A stretch of DNA of 59,517 bases from an uncultured Lachnospiraceae bacterium. Lineage in GTDB: Bacteria > Bacillota > Clostridia > Lachnospirales > Lachnospiraceae. The DNA lies in contig CATOJE010000012.1 in assembly GCA_951800145.1 (NCBI GenBank), positions 1 to 59,517 on the forward strand, written 5' to 3'. Positions 45,050 through 55,697 of the stretch are shown one piece after another. Under the pieces are notes generated by a model that saw nothing but the letters and a program-made list of their open reading frames with translations, was not told the origin of the DNA and ran no database searches. Each line of letters begins with the position of its first letter. The stretch's first letter is position 1. The position numbers and the translations under genes were made by a program.

Positions 45050-46030
45050 ATGGCACTTAGCAATTCTCAATACCAGGAGATTATGCGGGATTATCAGGCG
45101 CAGCAGCTTCGGAATAAGCACGAGCAGGACGAGCGGATTCGGGAAATCTATGAAAGGCTTCCGGCGGTCCGGGAAATCGATCAGGCAGTAAGCACCCGGG
45201 CCGTGCTTCGGGCAAAGGAGCTTTTAAATGGGAAGAGAGAGGCCCTTGAGGAGCTGCGGGAGGAGATTGCGGATCTTCGCGAGCAGAAGAAGGTTCTCCT
45301 AGCCTCCAAAGGCTATCCGGCAGATTACATGGAAATGCGGTATCGCTGCTTAGACTGCCAGGATACTGGCTATACAAAGGAGGATAAAAAGTGCCATTGC
45401 TTTCGTCAGGCCCAGATTCGGCTTTTGTATGCACAGTCAAACCTGGAGGAGATACTGAAGCGGGAAAATTTTGATACCTTTTCTTACGAATATTTTGATC
45501 AGGAGCAGGTAGAGCCGGCTGTGGGGATGACTGTGGCGGCGTATATGAAGCAGGTTTACCGGTGGTGCATGGAGTTTGCCATAGAGTTTGATGAGAAGGG
45601 AGGGAATCTTTTATTTACCGGGGCCACAGGAAGGGGGAAAACCTTTTTAACCAACTGTATTGCCAAAAAGCTGATAGACAGCTATCATTCGGTTATCTAC
45701 CTTTCCGCCCATGACCTGTTTGATGTATTTTCCAAAAACCGTTTTGAGTATCAGACAGAGGAGGGGATGAAGGAGATGCATCAGTTTATCTGGGATTGCG
45801 ACCTGCTAATCATCGATGATCTTGGGACAGAGCTGAATAACAGCTTTACCTCCTCCCAGCTGTTTTTCTGCGTCAACCAAAGGCTTTTGTCCGGCCGGTC
45901 TACCATTATCTCTACCAATTTATCCCTGGATCGGCTGCGGGATGAGTACACCGACCGGGTGACGTCAAGGATTATGAGCAGCTATACAATCATCCCCCTT
46001 TACGGCGGGGATATCCGGCTCCGGCTGTAG
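45050..46030 (+). CDS. dnaC: DnaI/DnaC-type helicase-loader ATPase
   Basis: A 326-residue AAA+ protein. N-terminal coiled and zinc-binding region (CLDCQDTGYTKEDKKCHC), then ATPase core with Walker A GATGRGKTFL and Walker B LLIIDDLGTE, and the sensor STNLSLDRLRDEY. It loads the replicative helicase DnaB/DnaC type ring. Same operon as dnaD. Symbol dnaC is used as in general annotation; dnaI is the Bacillus name. Confidence 0.9.
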   Translation: MALSNSQYQEIMRDYQAQQLRNKHEQDERIREIYERLPAVREIDQAVSTRAVLRAKELLNGKREALEELREEIADLREQKKVLLASKGYPADYMEMRYRCLDCQDTGYTKEDKKCHCFRQAQIRLLYAQSNLEEILKRENFDTFSYEYFDQEQVEPAVGMTVAAYMKQVYRWCMEFAIEFDEKGGNLLFTGATGRGKTFLTNCIAKKLIDSYHSVIYLSAHDLFDVFSKNRFEYQTEEGMKEMHQFIWDCDLLIIDDLGTELNNSFTSSQLFFCVNQRLLSGRSTIISTNLSLDRLRDEYTDRVTSRIMSSYTIIPLYGGDIRLRL

Positions 46031-46065
46031 AGTATGGGTGTTTTTAGAGAAAAACATTGACTATA

Positions 46066-46094
46066 TTGACGGATAAAGTACATAATGATATAAA
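46066..46094 (+). promoter_or_regulatory. Promoter of prs
   Basis: TTGACG (46066-46071), 17 bases, TATAAA (46089-46094), 52 bases upstream of the prs start. Confidence 0.7.
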
Positions 46095-46146
46095 AGATAC
46101 AAACCATGGAATCAAAAGTGTTTAGTAAACAAAATGGAGGAAAGAC

Positions 46147-47319
46147 ATGCTGTACGAAGAGAAGATCATTGAGACGATCCCGGTGGGGCCATTAGGGCTG
46201 ATTCCCTTAAAAAGCTGCTGGGAGCTGGGGAAAAAGGTAGACAGGTATCTGGTCCAATGGAGGAAGGAGAGGGAAAGCGAGCATAAATCCACCATCGCAT
46301 TTGCCGGCTATCAGAGGGACAGTTATATTATCGAGGCTCAGACGCCCCGGTTTGGCTCCGGAGAAGGGAAGGGGACGCTGAATGAATCTGTTCGGGGGGA
46401 TGACCTGTACATTATGGTAGATGTATGCAATTACAGCCTTACGTATTCCCTTTGCGGCAAGGAGAATCATATGTCGCCGGACGACCATTTCCAGGATTTA
46501 AAGCGGGTGATCGCCGCAGCGGCGGGGAAGGCCAGAAGGATTAATGTGATCATGCCCTTCCTGTATGAGAGCCGCCAGCATAAGCGCTCCAGCCGGGAGT
46601 CCTTAGACTGCGCCCTAGGGCTGGAGGAGCTGGTTCGGATGGGCGTGGAGAATATCATTACCTTTGACGCCCATGATCCAAGGGTACAGAATGCTATCCC
46701 CTTAAAGGGCTTTGAGACAGTACAGCCGATCTATCAGTTTATCAAGCACCTTCTGCGCCATGAGACGGAGCTGATGATTGACAGCGATCACATGATGGTG
46801 ATTAGTCCGGATGAAGGCGGCATGAGCCGGGCTGTGTATTTTGCCAATGTTTTAGGGCTGGATATGGGTATGTTCTACAAGCGCCGGGATTATACCAGGA
46901 TTGTCAATGGCCGGAATCCCATTGTAGCCCATGAATTCCTGGGGTCAGATGTGGCAGGGAAGGATGTGCTGATTATCGACGACATGATTTCCTCTGGCGA
47001 GAGCATGCTGGATGTGGCGAAGGAACTAAAAAAGAGAAAGGCCAGAAAGGTATTTATCTGCTCTACATTCGGTCTATTTACTAATGGACTGGATCAGTTT
47101 GACAAGTATTATGAGGCTGGCCTGATTGATCGGATCCTTACGACGAATCTGGTTTATCAGACTCCGGATTTGCTGGCCAAGCCTTACTATATTGATGTGG
47201 ATATGAGCAAGTATATTGCCTTGATCATTGATAATCTTAACCATGATGCTTCCCTGAGCGAGCTTTTGAATCCCACCAAGAGGATCAACCGGTGCCTGGA
47301 TGCTTACCGGAGCCGATAG
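46147..47319 (+). CDS. prs: Ribose-phosphate pyrophosphokinase (divergent type)
   Basis: A 390-residue PRPP synthetase, making phosphoribosyl diphosphate from ribose-5-phosphate and ATP. Recognisable: MPFLYESRQHKRSSRE, FDAHDPRVQNAIP, the flexible-loop KRRDY, and the PRPP-binding loop VLIIDDMISSGESMLDVA. It is longer than the usual 315 residues and its DLH-type metal motif reads FDAHD. Such a long form occurs in related clostridia; activity is likely but less certain than for the standard form. AAAATGGAGG lies upstream of the start. Confidence 0.85.
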   Translation: MLYEEKIIETIPVGPLGLIPLKSCWELGKKVDRYLVQWRKERESEHKSTIAFAGYQRDSYIIEAQTPRFGSGEGKGTLNESVRGDDLYIMVDVCNYSLTYSLCGKENHMSPDDHFQDLKRVIAAAAGKARRINVIMPFLYESRQHKRSSRESLDCALGLEELVRMGVENIITFDAHDPRVQNAIPLKGFETVQPIYQFIKHLLRHETELMIDSDHMMVISPDEGGMSRAVYFANVLGLDMGMFYKRRDYTRIVNGRNPIVAHEFLGSDVAGKDVLIIDDMISSGESMLDVAKELKKRKARKVFICSTFGLFTNGLDQFDKYYEAGLIDRILTTNLVYQTPDLLAKPYYIDVDMSKYIALIIDNLNHDASLSELLNPTKRINRCLDAYRSR

Positions 47320-47383
47320 CTTGCGGTTTACATGATTCCAGGCACCGATAACGGAAATACAGAATGAAAAGGCAGGTTGATGG

Positions 47384-49882
47384 ATGAAACGAGTGCTGCA
47401 GCGTTTAGGCATTCTGTTTGTAATTTTTATTGCAGCAGGCGCCGGGTATTTTTTCTGGATGCAGAGCAAAGCATCAAAGGGGGATACGATCTATACTTCT
47501 ATGGAGGAGAGCTCATTGCCCATGGTGTATGTGAATGCATTGGGCAGGGAGATGAATTGTCTCTATGGGTATGTGCAGGAGATGGCGGGGGCAGGACTTC
47601 GCGGCAGCCTTACTGTTCTCCCAGAGGACAGGCAGCTGGGCATTCGGATCGGACGCTGTCAGGGACAGGTAACCGGGATTTATTATGAGATTCGGACCTT
47701 ATCCTCTGACCGGCTGGTGGAGCGGAGCCGTGTGGAGGACTGGACGGCAGCAGAGGATGGGATACGGGCAGTCCTTCCCATACAGAATCTGTTAGCCAGA
47801 GGGCAGGAGTACCAGATGACTCTTACCGTGGATACAGACAGCCATGGGGCGGTCCGCTATTATACCCGGATTGTATGGACTGAGAATGAGATGGCGGCGG
47901 CTATGGTGGATTTGGCATCGGACTTTTCCACGCGTACCTTTGACTATGAGGAGGCGCGGGCGCTGGTAACCTATCTGGAGAGCGATGACACCGGAGATAA
48001 CAGCAACCTGGGCCATGTGGACATTCATTCCAGCTTTTCGCAGATCACTTGGGGAGGGCTGGATGTGGAGCCTGCAGGCAAGATGCAGGTGACCTTAAAT
48101 GAAATGAACGGGATTATGGCGCAGGTAACCCTGGACTATCTGGCAGTCCGTGTGAATGAACAGGGAAATCATGAATATTATGAGGTGGAAGACAGCTTTA
48201 CCATGCGCCAGGGAGAGCAGAGAATCTACATGATGGATTTCGACCGCCGAGCAGATCAGGTATTTATGGGCCGGGAGGAGGATTTCTCAGGGACGAGGAT
48301 TCTCCTTGGTGTCACCGATGCGTCCAAGATTCAGGTAGTGAAAAGTGAGAACGGAGGCAGCCGGGCCTTTGTGAGCAACGGCGATCTGTGGTGCTTTCAG
48401 GAGGAGGATCGGAAGGCCGGCCAGGAGAGAAGGGCAGTCCGGGTTTTCTCTTTCCGCAGTCCCGGCGAGGAGGGGCTGTATCCCTCCCACCGGGAGCATG
48501 GAGTTAAGATTCTCAGGGCAGAGGATAACGGGGATGTGGAATTTCTGGTATACGGCTATATGAACCGGGGACAGCATGAGGGCTGCGTGGGAATTGCAGT
48601 ATATCATTACAGCAGCCAGGAGGATGGGCTGGAGGAGCGGTTCTTTATCCCGGTGGCAGAGAGCTTTGGGGAGCTTAAGCTGAATGTGGAGGAGCTTTCC
48701 TACTTAAGCTCCGGAAATATGCTATATTTAAAAATCGGTGAAGGAATTTACGGAGTGGATTTAACCAGCAATGAATATATCGTGGTGGCGGAGGGACTGC
48801 CGGAGGGCGGCTATGCCATCAGCCAAAACGGCCAGCGGCTTACCTGGCAGGAGGGAAGCTTTATTTTCCAGTCTAAGCTGATTCATCTGCTGGATCTGGA
48901 AACCGGGGAGAAGAATGAGATATCTGCCGGGCCGGATGACTATCTTCGGGTGCTGGGCTTTGTGGGGAATGATTTTATTTATGGCCTGGCTAAGGAAGGC
49001 AGCCGGTGGATGATTAACGGCCGCCAGGAGGAGATTCCTATGTATGCCCTGGAGATCCTTGGGGAGGATATGGATGTGCTGACCCGGTATGAAAGGCCTG
49101 GATATTTTATTGCAGGCGTGTCTGTGGGAGACAGCCGGATTCATTTAAAGCGGATTATTTCTATCGCCGGGGACAGCTATCAGCTGGTAGATGAGGACAC
49201 CATTGTCTGCAATGAGGAGATCGGGGATAATAAGCTGGCGTATATCGGATGGTATCCGGACAATGAGCGGAAAAAGCTGTATTTCGTGCAGACGGGATCG
49301 GAATTGAAGGCCGGAAACAGTGTGGTTTCTTCAGCGCCGGAAAAGATTACTTATGAAAACTCTGAAATTTTGACCCTGGGCTCTTCGATTACGGTTCCGG
49401 GGATGCGCTTTTATGCCTATGGAAGCGGTCGGCTTCTGGGGATTACCCAGGACTTTTCCAAGGCTGTGGCCCTGGCCCATGAGGAGATGGGGACCGTGAC
49501 AGATGAGGGGCAGAGAGTGGTGTGGTGCAGGGTGGACCGGCCATCCACAGGCAGTGTGGCCAGCCAGCAGGAAGCAGCAGGCAGAATATCCAGCCGCCTG
49601 GATGAGTTTACGGAGAGCCGTCTATTTTCAGACGGAGTACTGCTTTTGGATGCAAGAGGATGCACCCTGAGCCAGATCCAGTACTTTTTAGGCAGAGGAT
49701 ATCCGGTGCTGGCATATGGGCAGGCGGGGGAACCTTACTTTCTGGTAGGATATGATCAATATAATGTTACCATTTATCATCCCACAAGCGGAGAAAGCCA
49801 GAAAATGGGATTAAATGATGCTACAGACTATTTTGCGGCGACAGGAAACGACTTTATCTGCGGGATTTTTCCAGAAACATGA
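47384..49882 (+). CDS. Large membrane-anchored protein of unknown function
   Basis: An 832-residue protein. One N-terminal transmembrane helix (LGILFVIFIAAGAGYFFWM), so the bulk lies outside the cell. Residues about 70-330 look beta-rich, about 330-720 resemble a propeller-like repeat of beta strands (for example VDLTSNEYIVVAEG, LLDLETGEKNEIS). The last 90 residues resemble a C39-like papain-type domain (RGCTLSQIQYFLGRGYPVLAYG shown in part: GRGYPVLAYG, then YFLVGYDQYNVTIYHP), but the usual histidine before 'GYD' is Phe 786. I do not recognise the whole protein. It lies between prs and murA. Confidence 0.7.
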   Translation: MKRVLQRLGILFVIFIAAGAGYFFWMQSKASKGDTIYTSMEESSLPMVYVNALGREMNCLYGYVQEMAGAGLRGSLTVLPEDRQLGIRIGRCQGQVTGIYYEIRTLSSDRLVERSRVEDWTAAEDGIRAVLPIQNLLARGQEYQMTLTVDTDSHGAVRYYTRIVWTENEMAAAMVDLASDFSTRTFDYEEARALVTYLESDDTGDNSNLGHVDIHSSFSQITWGGLDVEPAGKMQVTLNEMNGIMAQVTLDYLAVRVNEQGNHEYYEVEDSFTMRQGEQRIYMMDFDRRADQVFMGREEDFSGTRILLGVTDASKIQVVKSENGGSRAFVSNGDLWCFQEEDRKAGQERRAVRVFSFRSPGEEGLYPSHREHGVKILRAEDNGDVEFLVYGYMNRGQHEGCVGIAVYHYSSQEDGLEERFFIPVAESFGELKLNVEELSYLSSGNMLYLKIGEGIYGVDLTSNEYIVVAEGLPEGGYAISQNGQRLTWQEGSFIFQSKLIHLLDLETGEKNEISAGPDDYLRVLGFVGNDFIYGLAKEGSRWMINGRQEEIPMYALEILGEDMDVLTRYERPGYFIAGVSVGDSRIHLKRIISIAGDSYQLVDEDTIVCNEEIGDNKLAYIGWYPDNERKKLYFVQTGSELKAGNSVVSSAPEKITYENSEILTLGSSITVPGMRFYAYGSGRLLGITQDFSKAVALAHEEMGTVTDEGQRVVWCRVDRPSTGSVASQQEAAGRISSRLDEFTESRLFSDGVLLLDARGCTLSQIQYFLGRGYPVLAYGQAGEPYFLVGYDQYNVTIYHPTSGESQKMGLNDATDYFAATGNDFICGIFPET

Positions 49883-49902
49883 ATCAAGAGCTAATTGTAA
49901 CC

Positions 49903-49932
49903 TTTACAAAGTGCCATGGTTTGGTATATAAT
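49903..49932 (+). promoter_or_regulatory. Promoter of murA
   Basis: TTTACA (49903-49908), 18 bases, TATAAT (49927-49932), 62 bases upstream of the murA start. Confidence 0.65.
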
Positions 49933-49994
49933 GGCTTGAAGGCTTTTGATATTTCCGATGCAGTAATGCTGCATCTATTGTATAGAGGTGCATA

Positions 49995-51287
49995 ATGGAA
50001 CAGTTTATCATGAAGGGTGGAAATCCGCTAGTAGGGGAAGTCACCATAGGCGGTGCTAAGAATGCAGCATTAGGCATACTGACAGCAGCGGTGATGACGG
50101 ATGATGATGTAATAATTGAAAATCTGCCGGATGTGCGGGATATTAATGTAATGCTGGAGGCGATCCAGGAGATCGGTGCGTTTGTGGAGCGGATGGATCG
50201 GCATACCGTGAGGATTAATGCGTCCAATATTGGAGAGGTGTCTGTGGATGACGAGTATATTCGGAGGATTCGTGCATCGTATTATTTCATCGGCGCGCTT
50301 TTAGGAAAGTATAAAAGCGCTAAGGTGCCGCTGCCGGGAGGTTGTAATATCGGAAGCCGGCCCATTGATCTGCATTTAAAGGGATTTCGGGCTCTTGGAG
50401 CGGATATTACTGTGGAACGGGGGGCAGTGGTGGCCCATGCCATTGATCTGGTAGGCGCTCATATTTATCTGGATAAGGTTTCAGTGGGAGCTACCATCAA
50501 TGTGATGATGGCGGCTACCCTGGCGGAGGGCCGGACGATTATCGAGAATGCGGCAAAGGAACCCCATGTAGTGGATGTGGCTAATTTTTTAAACAGCATG
50601 GGGGCGGAGATCAAGGGCGCAGGCACGGATATCATCCGCATCCGCGGGGTGAGAAGGCTTCACGGCACCGAGTATTCCATTATTCCGGATCAGATTGAGG
50701 CAGGAACCTTTATGTGTGCGGCCGCCATTACCCGGGGGGACGTGATGGTAAAAAATGTCATCCCAAAGCATTTGGAAGCTATATCCGCCAAGCTTTTAGA
50801 GATCGGCTGTGAGATTATTGAATTTGACGATGCGGTGCGGGTGGTGGGAAAGCCTGCCCAGTTCCACACCAACATTAATACCCTTCCCTACCCCGGCTTT
50901 CCTACAGATATGCAGCCCCAGATTACAGTGACCCTGGCCCTCGCAAAGGGGACGAGTATTGTGACGGAAAGTATTTTTGAAAACCGGTTTAAATACGTGG
51001 ATGAGCTGGCCAGGATGGGCAGCAATATTAAGGTCGAGGGAAATGTGGCGATTATCGACGGGGTGAAGGGCTTTTCCGGAGCAACTGTGAATGCGCCGGA
51101 TCTGCGGGCTGGCGCGGCTCTGGTTATCGCCGGCCTGGCAGCAGATGGCTATACCACAGTGGATGAGATCGGCTATATCCAGCGGGGATACGAATGCTTC
51201 GAGGAAAAGCTGCGGGCCCTGGGAGCTGTGATCGAAAAGGTGGATTCAGAAAAGGCCGCTCAGAAATTTCGTTTTCAGGCAGGCTGA
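49995..51287 (+). CDS. murA: UDP-N-acetylglucosamine 1-carboxyvinyltransferase
   Basis: A 430-residue EPSP-synthase-fold enzyme for the first committed step of peptidoglycan precursor synthesis. N-terminal GGAKNAALGIL, catalytic loop PGGCNIGSRPID with Cys 117, and C-terminal LRAGAALVIAGLAADG. The cysteine implies normal sensitivity to fosfomycin-type alkylation, by family knowledge. Own promoter; followed by the metK regulatory region. An AGAGG ribosome site precedes the ATG. Confidence 0.95.
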   Translation: MEQFIMKGGNPLVGEVTIGGAKNAALGILTAAVMTDDDVIIENLPDVRDINVMLEAIQEIGAFVERMDRHTVRINASNIGEVSVDDEYIRRIRASYYFIGALLGKYKSAKVPLPGGCNIGSRPIDLHLKGFRALGADITVERGAVVAHAIDLVGAHIYLDKVSVGATINVMMAATLAEGRTIIENAAKEPHVVDVANFLNSMGAEIKGAGTDIIRIRGVRRLHGTEYSIIPDQIEAGTFMCAAAITRGDVMVKNVIPKHLEAISAKLLEIGCEIIEFDDAVRVVGKPAQFHTNINTLPYPGFPTDMQPQITVTLALAKGTSIVTESIFENRFKYVDELARMGSNIKVEGNVAIIDGVKGFSGATVNAPDLRAGAALVIAGLAADGYTTVDEIGYIQRGYECFEEKLRALGAVIEKVDSEKAAQKFRFQAG

Positions 51288-51292
51288 ACCAC

Positions 51293-51321
51293 TTGACAGA
51301 TAAGCAAAAATCGCTTACCAT
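51293..51321 (+). promoter_or_regulatory. Promoter of the metK riboswitch transcript
   Basis: TTGACA (51293-51298), 17 bases, TACCAT (51316-51321). TSS would fall some 30 bases ahead of the riboswitch. Confidence 0.65.
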
Positions 51322-51357
51322 ATAGTAGTAAACAAAAATTGAAAAGTTCGTTAATAT

Positions 51358-51580
51358 CCCTTATTCAGAGTGATGGAGATACAAAGGATCTGAGAAGTCA
51401 CGGCAACCCCGGTTAAGCAGCCAGGAGGATATCCTGTTTTGTCTGTGAGAGCCGGAAGGTGCCAGCCTGAGCGAGGGCAGTGAGGCTTGTCCCTGCATTA
51501 GCAGGAGGTCTGCTGCACGTCGAGCAATAAGAGGATTTGAATGTTGTTCCTTCAAGTCCGCTCGCATGCGGACTTTTCTG
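51358..51580 (+). promoter_or_regulatory. SAM-I (S-box) riboswitch with terminator, controls metK
   Basis: P1 arms ccttatt (51358-51364) and aataagagg (51526-51534). The conserved core is visible: CAGAGtGATGGAGAT, CGGCAACC (51401-51408), AGGTGCCA, and GAGCAATAAGAG. P4 pairs gcag/ctgc around 51501. The element is about 176 bases, longer than typical because of enlarged internal arms. A terminator follows: aagtccgc/gcggactt (51554-51575) with TTTT. With SAM bound, P1 forms and transcription stops, so metK is expressed when SAM is low. Confidence 0.9.
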
Positions 51581-51674
51581 TTGTCTGCACCACTTCCCAC
51601 GGGATGCAGACGGTAACATTTCTTTTTAGACAGGGCGTGCCTTAAAGGTGCGCTGAAACAGGAGGAGGAAAACC

Positions 51675-52862
51675 ATGGAAAAACTGTTATTTACATCAGA
51701 GTCGGTTACAGAAGGGCATCCGGATAAGATGTGCGATCAGATTTCAGATGCAGTGCTGGATGCACTGCTGGAGCAGGATCCTATGAGCCGGGTGGCTTGT
51801 GAGACAGCAATCACTACAGGGCTTGTGCTGGTTATGGGAGAGATCACGACGAATGCTTATGTGGATCTTCAGAAGATTGTCCGTCAGACCATCCGTGAAA
51901 TCGGATATGATCGGGCAAAGTATGGCTTTGACTGCGATACCTGCGGCGTGATAACTGCCATTGATGAGCAGTCCACAGATATTGCCATGGGCGTGGATAA
52001 GGCCCTGGAGGCAAAGGAAAATAAAATGTCTGAGGAAGAGCTGGAAGCCATCGGCGCAGGAGATCAGGGGATGATGTACGGCTATGCATCTAATGAAACA
52101 GAGGAGTATATGCCTTATCCCATCGCTCTGGCCCACAAGCTGGCGAGGAGGCTGACCCAGGTCCGCAAAGACAAAACCCTTCCCTATCTCCGCCCGGATG
52201 GAAAGACCCAGGTAACGGTGGAGTATGACGAGAAGGGGCAGCCCCTTCGCTTAGATGCAGTGGTTCTTTCCACGCAGCATGATGAGGAGGTAACTCAGGA
52301 GCAGATTCATAAGGACATTAAAAAGTATGTATTTGATGAGGTGCTTCCTGAAAACCTGGTGGATGGGAATACGAAATTCTATATTAATCCCACCGGACGC
52401 TTTGTGATCGGCGGGCCCCATGGGGACAGCGGCGTAACCGGGAGGAAAATCATTGTGGACACCTATGGCGGCTATGCCCGCCATGGCGGCGGCGCATTCT
52501 CTGGAAAGGACTGTACGAAGGTGGATCGTTCGGCAGCCTATGCAGCCAGATATGTGGCTAAGAATATGGTAGCGGCCGGACTGGCAGATAAATGCGAGGT
52601 ACAGCTTTCCTATGCCATCGGCGTGGCGCAGCCTACCTCCGTTATGGTGGATACCTTTGGCACCGGGAAGCTGAGCAATGAGCGTCTGGTGGAGATTATT
52701 CGGGAGAATTTCGACCTTCGCCCAGCCGGAATTATCAAGATGCTGGATCTGAGACGCCCGATCTACAAGCAGACTGCAGCCTATGGCCATTTTGGAAGGA
52801 ATGATCTAGATCTTCCCTGGGAGAAGCTGGATAAGGCAGAGGAGCTTAAGAAATATTTATAA
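51675..52862 (+). CDS. metK: S-adenosylmethionine synthetase
   Basis: A 395-residue enzyme making SAM from methionine and ATP. Motifs: [31 protein letters not shown], and the phosphate loop [18 protein letters not shown]. Directly downstream of a SAM-I riboswitch, so it is feedback-controlled by its product. AGGAGGAGG precedes the ATG. Confidence 0.97.
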   Translation: MEKLLFTSESVTEGHPDKMCDQISDAVLDALLEQDPMSRVACETAITTGLVLVMGEITTNAYVDLQKIVRQTIREIGYDRAKYGFDCDTCGVITAIDEQSTDIAMGVDKALEAKENKMSEEELEAIGAGDQGMMYGYASNETEEYMPYPIALAHKLARRLTQVRKDKTLPYLRPDGKTQVTVEYDEKGQPLRLDAVVLSTQHDEEVTQEQIHKDIKKYVFDEVLPENLVDGNTKFYINPTGRFVIGGPHGDSGVTGRKIIVDTYGGYARHGGGAFSGKDCTKVDRSAAYAARYVAKNMVAAGLADKCEVQLSYAIGVAQPTSVMVDTFGTGKLSNERLVEIIRENFDLRPAGIIKMLDLRRPIYKQTAAYGHFGRNDLDLPWEKLDKAEELKKYL

Positions 52863-52872
52863 AGAAAAGGAA

Positions 52873-52915
52873 GAAAAACTTCCCACAGTTTCGATTGTGG
52901 GAAGTTTTTCTTTTC
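52873..52915 (+). terminator. Intrinsic terminator
   Basis: Perfect 15-bp arms gaaaaacttcccaca (52873-52887) and tgtgggaagtttttc (52896-52910), then TTTTC. Ends metK. Confidence 0.92.
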
Positions 52916-53028
52916 TTTTGTTCTTTGAGATGTTATAATTTATAGACCGGATAGGAAGCATAATGTCAGCTGGGCACAGCCTGACATGGTGTGGACAGCA
53001 GTGAATAAGGAGACAGGAGCGAAGGAGA

Positions 53029-53814
53029 ATGAAAAAATTTATATCCTGGAATGTAAATGGTTTGCGGGCCTGCGTTGGAAAGGGCTTTACAGAATATATG
53101 AAGGAAGCGGAGGCAGATGTGTTCTGCATTCAGGAGAGCAAGCTGCAGGAGGGACAGATCCAGCTGGAGCTGCCCGGCTATTACCAATACTGGAACTATG
53201 CAAAGAAAAAGGGATATTCCGGAACCGCCATCTTTACCAAAGAGGAGCCTCTTTCCGTTACCTATGGTCTGGGAATCGAGGCTCACGATGGAGAAGGGAG
53301 GGTGATTACAGCAGAATTTCCTGATTATTACATTGTGACCTGCTACACGCCCAACTCCCAGGCGGGGCTGGCCAGGCTGGACTACCGGATGGAATGGGAG
53401 GACGCCTTTCGCGGGTATGTAAAGGAGCTGGATAAGAAAAAGCCAGTGATATTCTGCGGGGATCTGAATGTGGCCCATAAGGAGATTGACCTGAAAAATC
53501 CGAAAACCAACCGGAAAAACGCAGGTTTTACCGATGAAGAACGGAAAAAGTTTACGGAGCTTTTAGAGGCAGGGTTTATAGATACCTTTCGCTATTTTTA
53601 TCCGGAGGCAGAGGGGATTTATTCCTGGTGGTCTTACCGCTTTTCTGCCCGGGCGAAGAATGCAGGGTGGAGGATTGATTACTTTTGCGCCTCCCTCCGG
53701 CTGAAGGATTATCTGGCGGGGGCTAAGATCCACACAGAGGTAATGGGCTCGGATCACTGCCCGGTGGAGCTTTGCCTTTATGAACCAAAGGAAATCGGGG
53801 AGCAGGGGAAATGA
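53029..53814 (+). CDS. xth: Exodeoxyribonuclease III
   Basis: A 261-residue AP endonuclease/exonuclease of the EEP fold for base-excision repair. Motifs: [33 protein letters not shown], and SDHCPVEL. The next gene overlaps by 4 bases (ATGA). Confidence 0.94.
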   Translation: MKKFISWNVNGLRACVGKGFTEYMKEAEADVFCIQESKLQEGQIQLELPGYYQYWNYAKKKGYSGTAIFTKEEPLSVTYGLGIEAHDGEGRVITAEFPDYYIVTCYTPNSQAGLARLDYRMEWEDAFRGYVKELDKKKPVIFCGDLNVAHKEIDLKNPKTNRKNAGFTDEERKKFTELLEAGFIDTFRYFYPEAEGIYSWWSYRFSARAKNAGWRIDYFCASLRLKDYLAGAKIHTEVMGSDHCPVELCLYEPKEIGEQGK

Positions 53815-55631
53815 ATTTAATTACCGTAGAGCATTTGACCAAATCATACACAGAGCGGCTTCTTTTTCAGGATACAGAGTTCTCCATCCAGGAGGGGGAG
53901 AAGGTGGGATTAATCGGGATCAACGGAACCGGGAAGTCAACGCTTTTAAAGATAGCTGCCGGGCTGGAGGAGCCAGATCAGGGAACCCGGGTAACGGCGA
54001 GGAATCTGACCATCCGCTATCTTCCCCAGAATCCGGAGTTTGGAGAGGGGGAGACGGTGCTGGAGGCGGTTTTGAACCAGAACCAGGCCTTAAAGGACGC
54101 AGAGTGGGAGCAGGAGGCGCTAGCAAAATCTATGCTGAATAAGCTGGGGATTTTGGAGCATCAGGCACTGGTATCCCAGCTGTCCGGAGGACAGAAGAAG
54201 CGGGTGGCCCTGGCGTCTTCCCTTCTTTTTAAAGGCGATCTGTTAATTTTGGATGAGCCTACTAATCACTTAGACAGTGAGATGGCGGACTGGCTGGAAA
54301 CCTACTTAAAGGCCTTTAAAGGTGCACTGCTGATGGTGACGCATGATCGTTACTTCCTGGACAGCATTACCAGCCGGATCCTGGAGCTGGATCAGGGAAA
54401 GCTGTACAGCTATCAGGCGAATTATGAGGGCTTCTTAAAGCTGAAGACAGAGCGGATGGATATGGCTGTGGCCTCAGAGCGAAAGCGGCAGTCTATTTTG
54501 CGGACAGAGCTGGAATGGATGCAGCGGGGCGCCCGCGCCCGTTCTACCAAGCAGAAGGCTCATATCCAGAGATATGAGGCGCTGCGGGATGAAAAGAGCC
54601 CGGCAGAGGAGAAGCAGGTGGAGCTGGAATCCCTGTCCAGCCGGTTGGGGAGAACTACAGTAGAGGTTGTGGAGCTGACTAAGGCATATGGCGGAAAGGT
54701 TCTGCTTCAGGATTTCAGCTATATTTTCTTAAAAGAAGACCGGATTGGCATCATCGGACCAAATGGAGCGGGGAAGTCCACCCTGCTAAAGATGATAGCG
54801 GGATGGGTAGAGCCGGATTCCGGCAGAGTGGAAATCGGCCAGACTGTAAGGCTGGGGTATTTTTCCCAGGAAAACGAGGAGATGGATCCGGCAAAGCGGG
54901 TGATTGACTATATCCGTGATGTGGCAGAGTATGTGAAAACAAAGGATGGCAGCGTCAGTGCAAGCATGATGCTGGAACGGTTTTTATTTCCATCCTCGAT
55001 GCAGTATACCACGGTGGGAAGGCTGTCAGGAGGCGAGCGGAGGAGGCTGTATCTTCTCCGGATCCTTATGGATGCGCCCAATGTATTAATGCTGGACGAG
55101 CCCACCAATGATCTGGATATCCAGACCCTGACCATTCTGGAGGATTATCTGGACAGCTTTCAGGGAATTGTGATTGTGGTATCCCATGATCGGTACTTCC
55201 TGGATCGGGTGGTGAAAAGGATATTCGCCCTGGAGGGAAAGGGGAACGTGAGCCAGTACGAGGGCGGTTTTACTGACTATCAGGCGGCCCTGGAGAGAAG
55301 GCAGGAGGAAGGGCAGGAGGAGAAAGAGCCTCCTTCCCGGGAAAAAAAGAAGACGGAAAATCCCCGGGGATGGTGGAAGGCCGATGCCCCTAAGAAGCAA
55401 AGGTTTACGTATCAGGAGCAAAAGGAATGGGAAACCATTGAAGAGGAAATCGCCTCACTTGAGGAAGCGATCCGAGAATTAGAGAGGCAGATGGAGGCAG
55501 CGGCCAGCAGCTACAGCCGGCTGCAGGAGCTGATGGAGGAGAAGCAAAGGAAGGAAGCAATACTGGAAGAGAAAATGGAGCGCTGGATGTATTTAAATGA
55601 TCTGGCAGAGCAGATCGCGGCACAGACGTAG
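53811..55631 (+). CDS. ABC-F family ATPase (Uup-like)
   Basis: A 606-residue ABC-F protein with two complete ATPase domains: GINGTGKST and GPNGAGKST as Walker [13 protein letters not shown] and [12 protein letters not shown] as signatures, LDEPTNHLD and LDEPTNDLD as Walker B. A linker ([17 protein letters not shown]) joins them, and the C-terminus is a long coiled coil (residues about 500-606) as in Uup. No membrane segments. Likely binds ribosomes or DNA branch structures. Co-transcribed with xth by overlap. Confidence 0.9.
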   Translation: MNLITVEHLTKSYTERLLFQDTEFSIQEGEKVGLIGINGTGKSTLLKIAAGLEEPDQGTRVTARNLTIRYLPQNPEFGEGETVLEAVLNQNQALKDAEWEQEALAKSMLNKLGILEHQALVSQLSGGQKKRVALASSLLFKGDLLILDEPTNHLDSEMADWLETYLKAFKGALLMVTHDRYFLDSITSRILELDQGKLYSYQANYEGFLKLKTERMDMAVASERKRQSILRTELEWMQRGARARSTKQKAHIQRYEALRDEKSPAEEKQVELESLSSRLGRTTVEVVELTKAYGGKVLLQDFSYIFLKEDRIGIIGPNGAGKSTLLKMIAGWVEPDSGRVEIGQTVRLGYFSQENEEMDPAKRVIDYIRDVAEYVKTKDGSVSASMMLERFLFPSSMQYTTVGRLSGGERRRLYLLRILMDAPNVLMLDEPTNDLDIQTLTILEDYLDSFQGIVIVVSHDRYFLDRVVKRIFALEGKGNVSQYEGGFTDYQAALERRQEEGQEEKEPPSREKKKTENPRGWWKADAPKKQRFTYQEQKEWETIEEEIASLEEAIRELERQMEAAASSYSRLQELMEEKQRKEAILEEKMERWMYLNDLAEQIAAQT

Positions 55632-55697
55632 AGACAGAAGAGGCTGCCAGGCACAATCCGAAAAGCGCGTGAAGGGCGGCCATAAGAGGAGGGCAAA

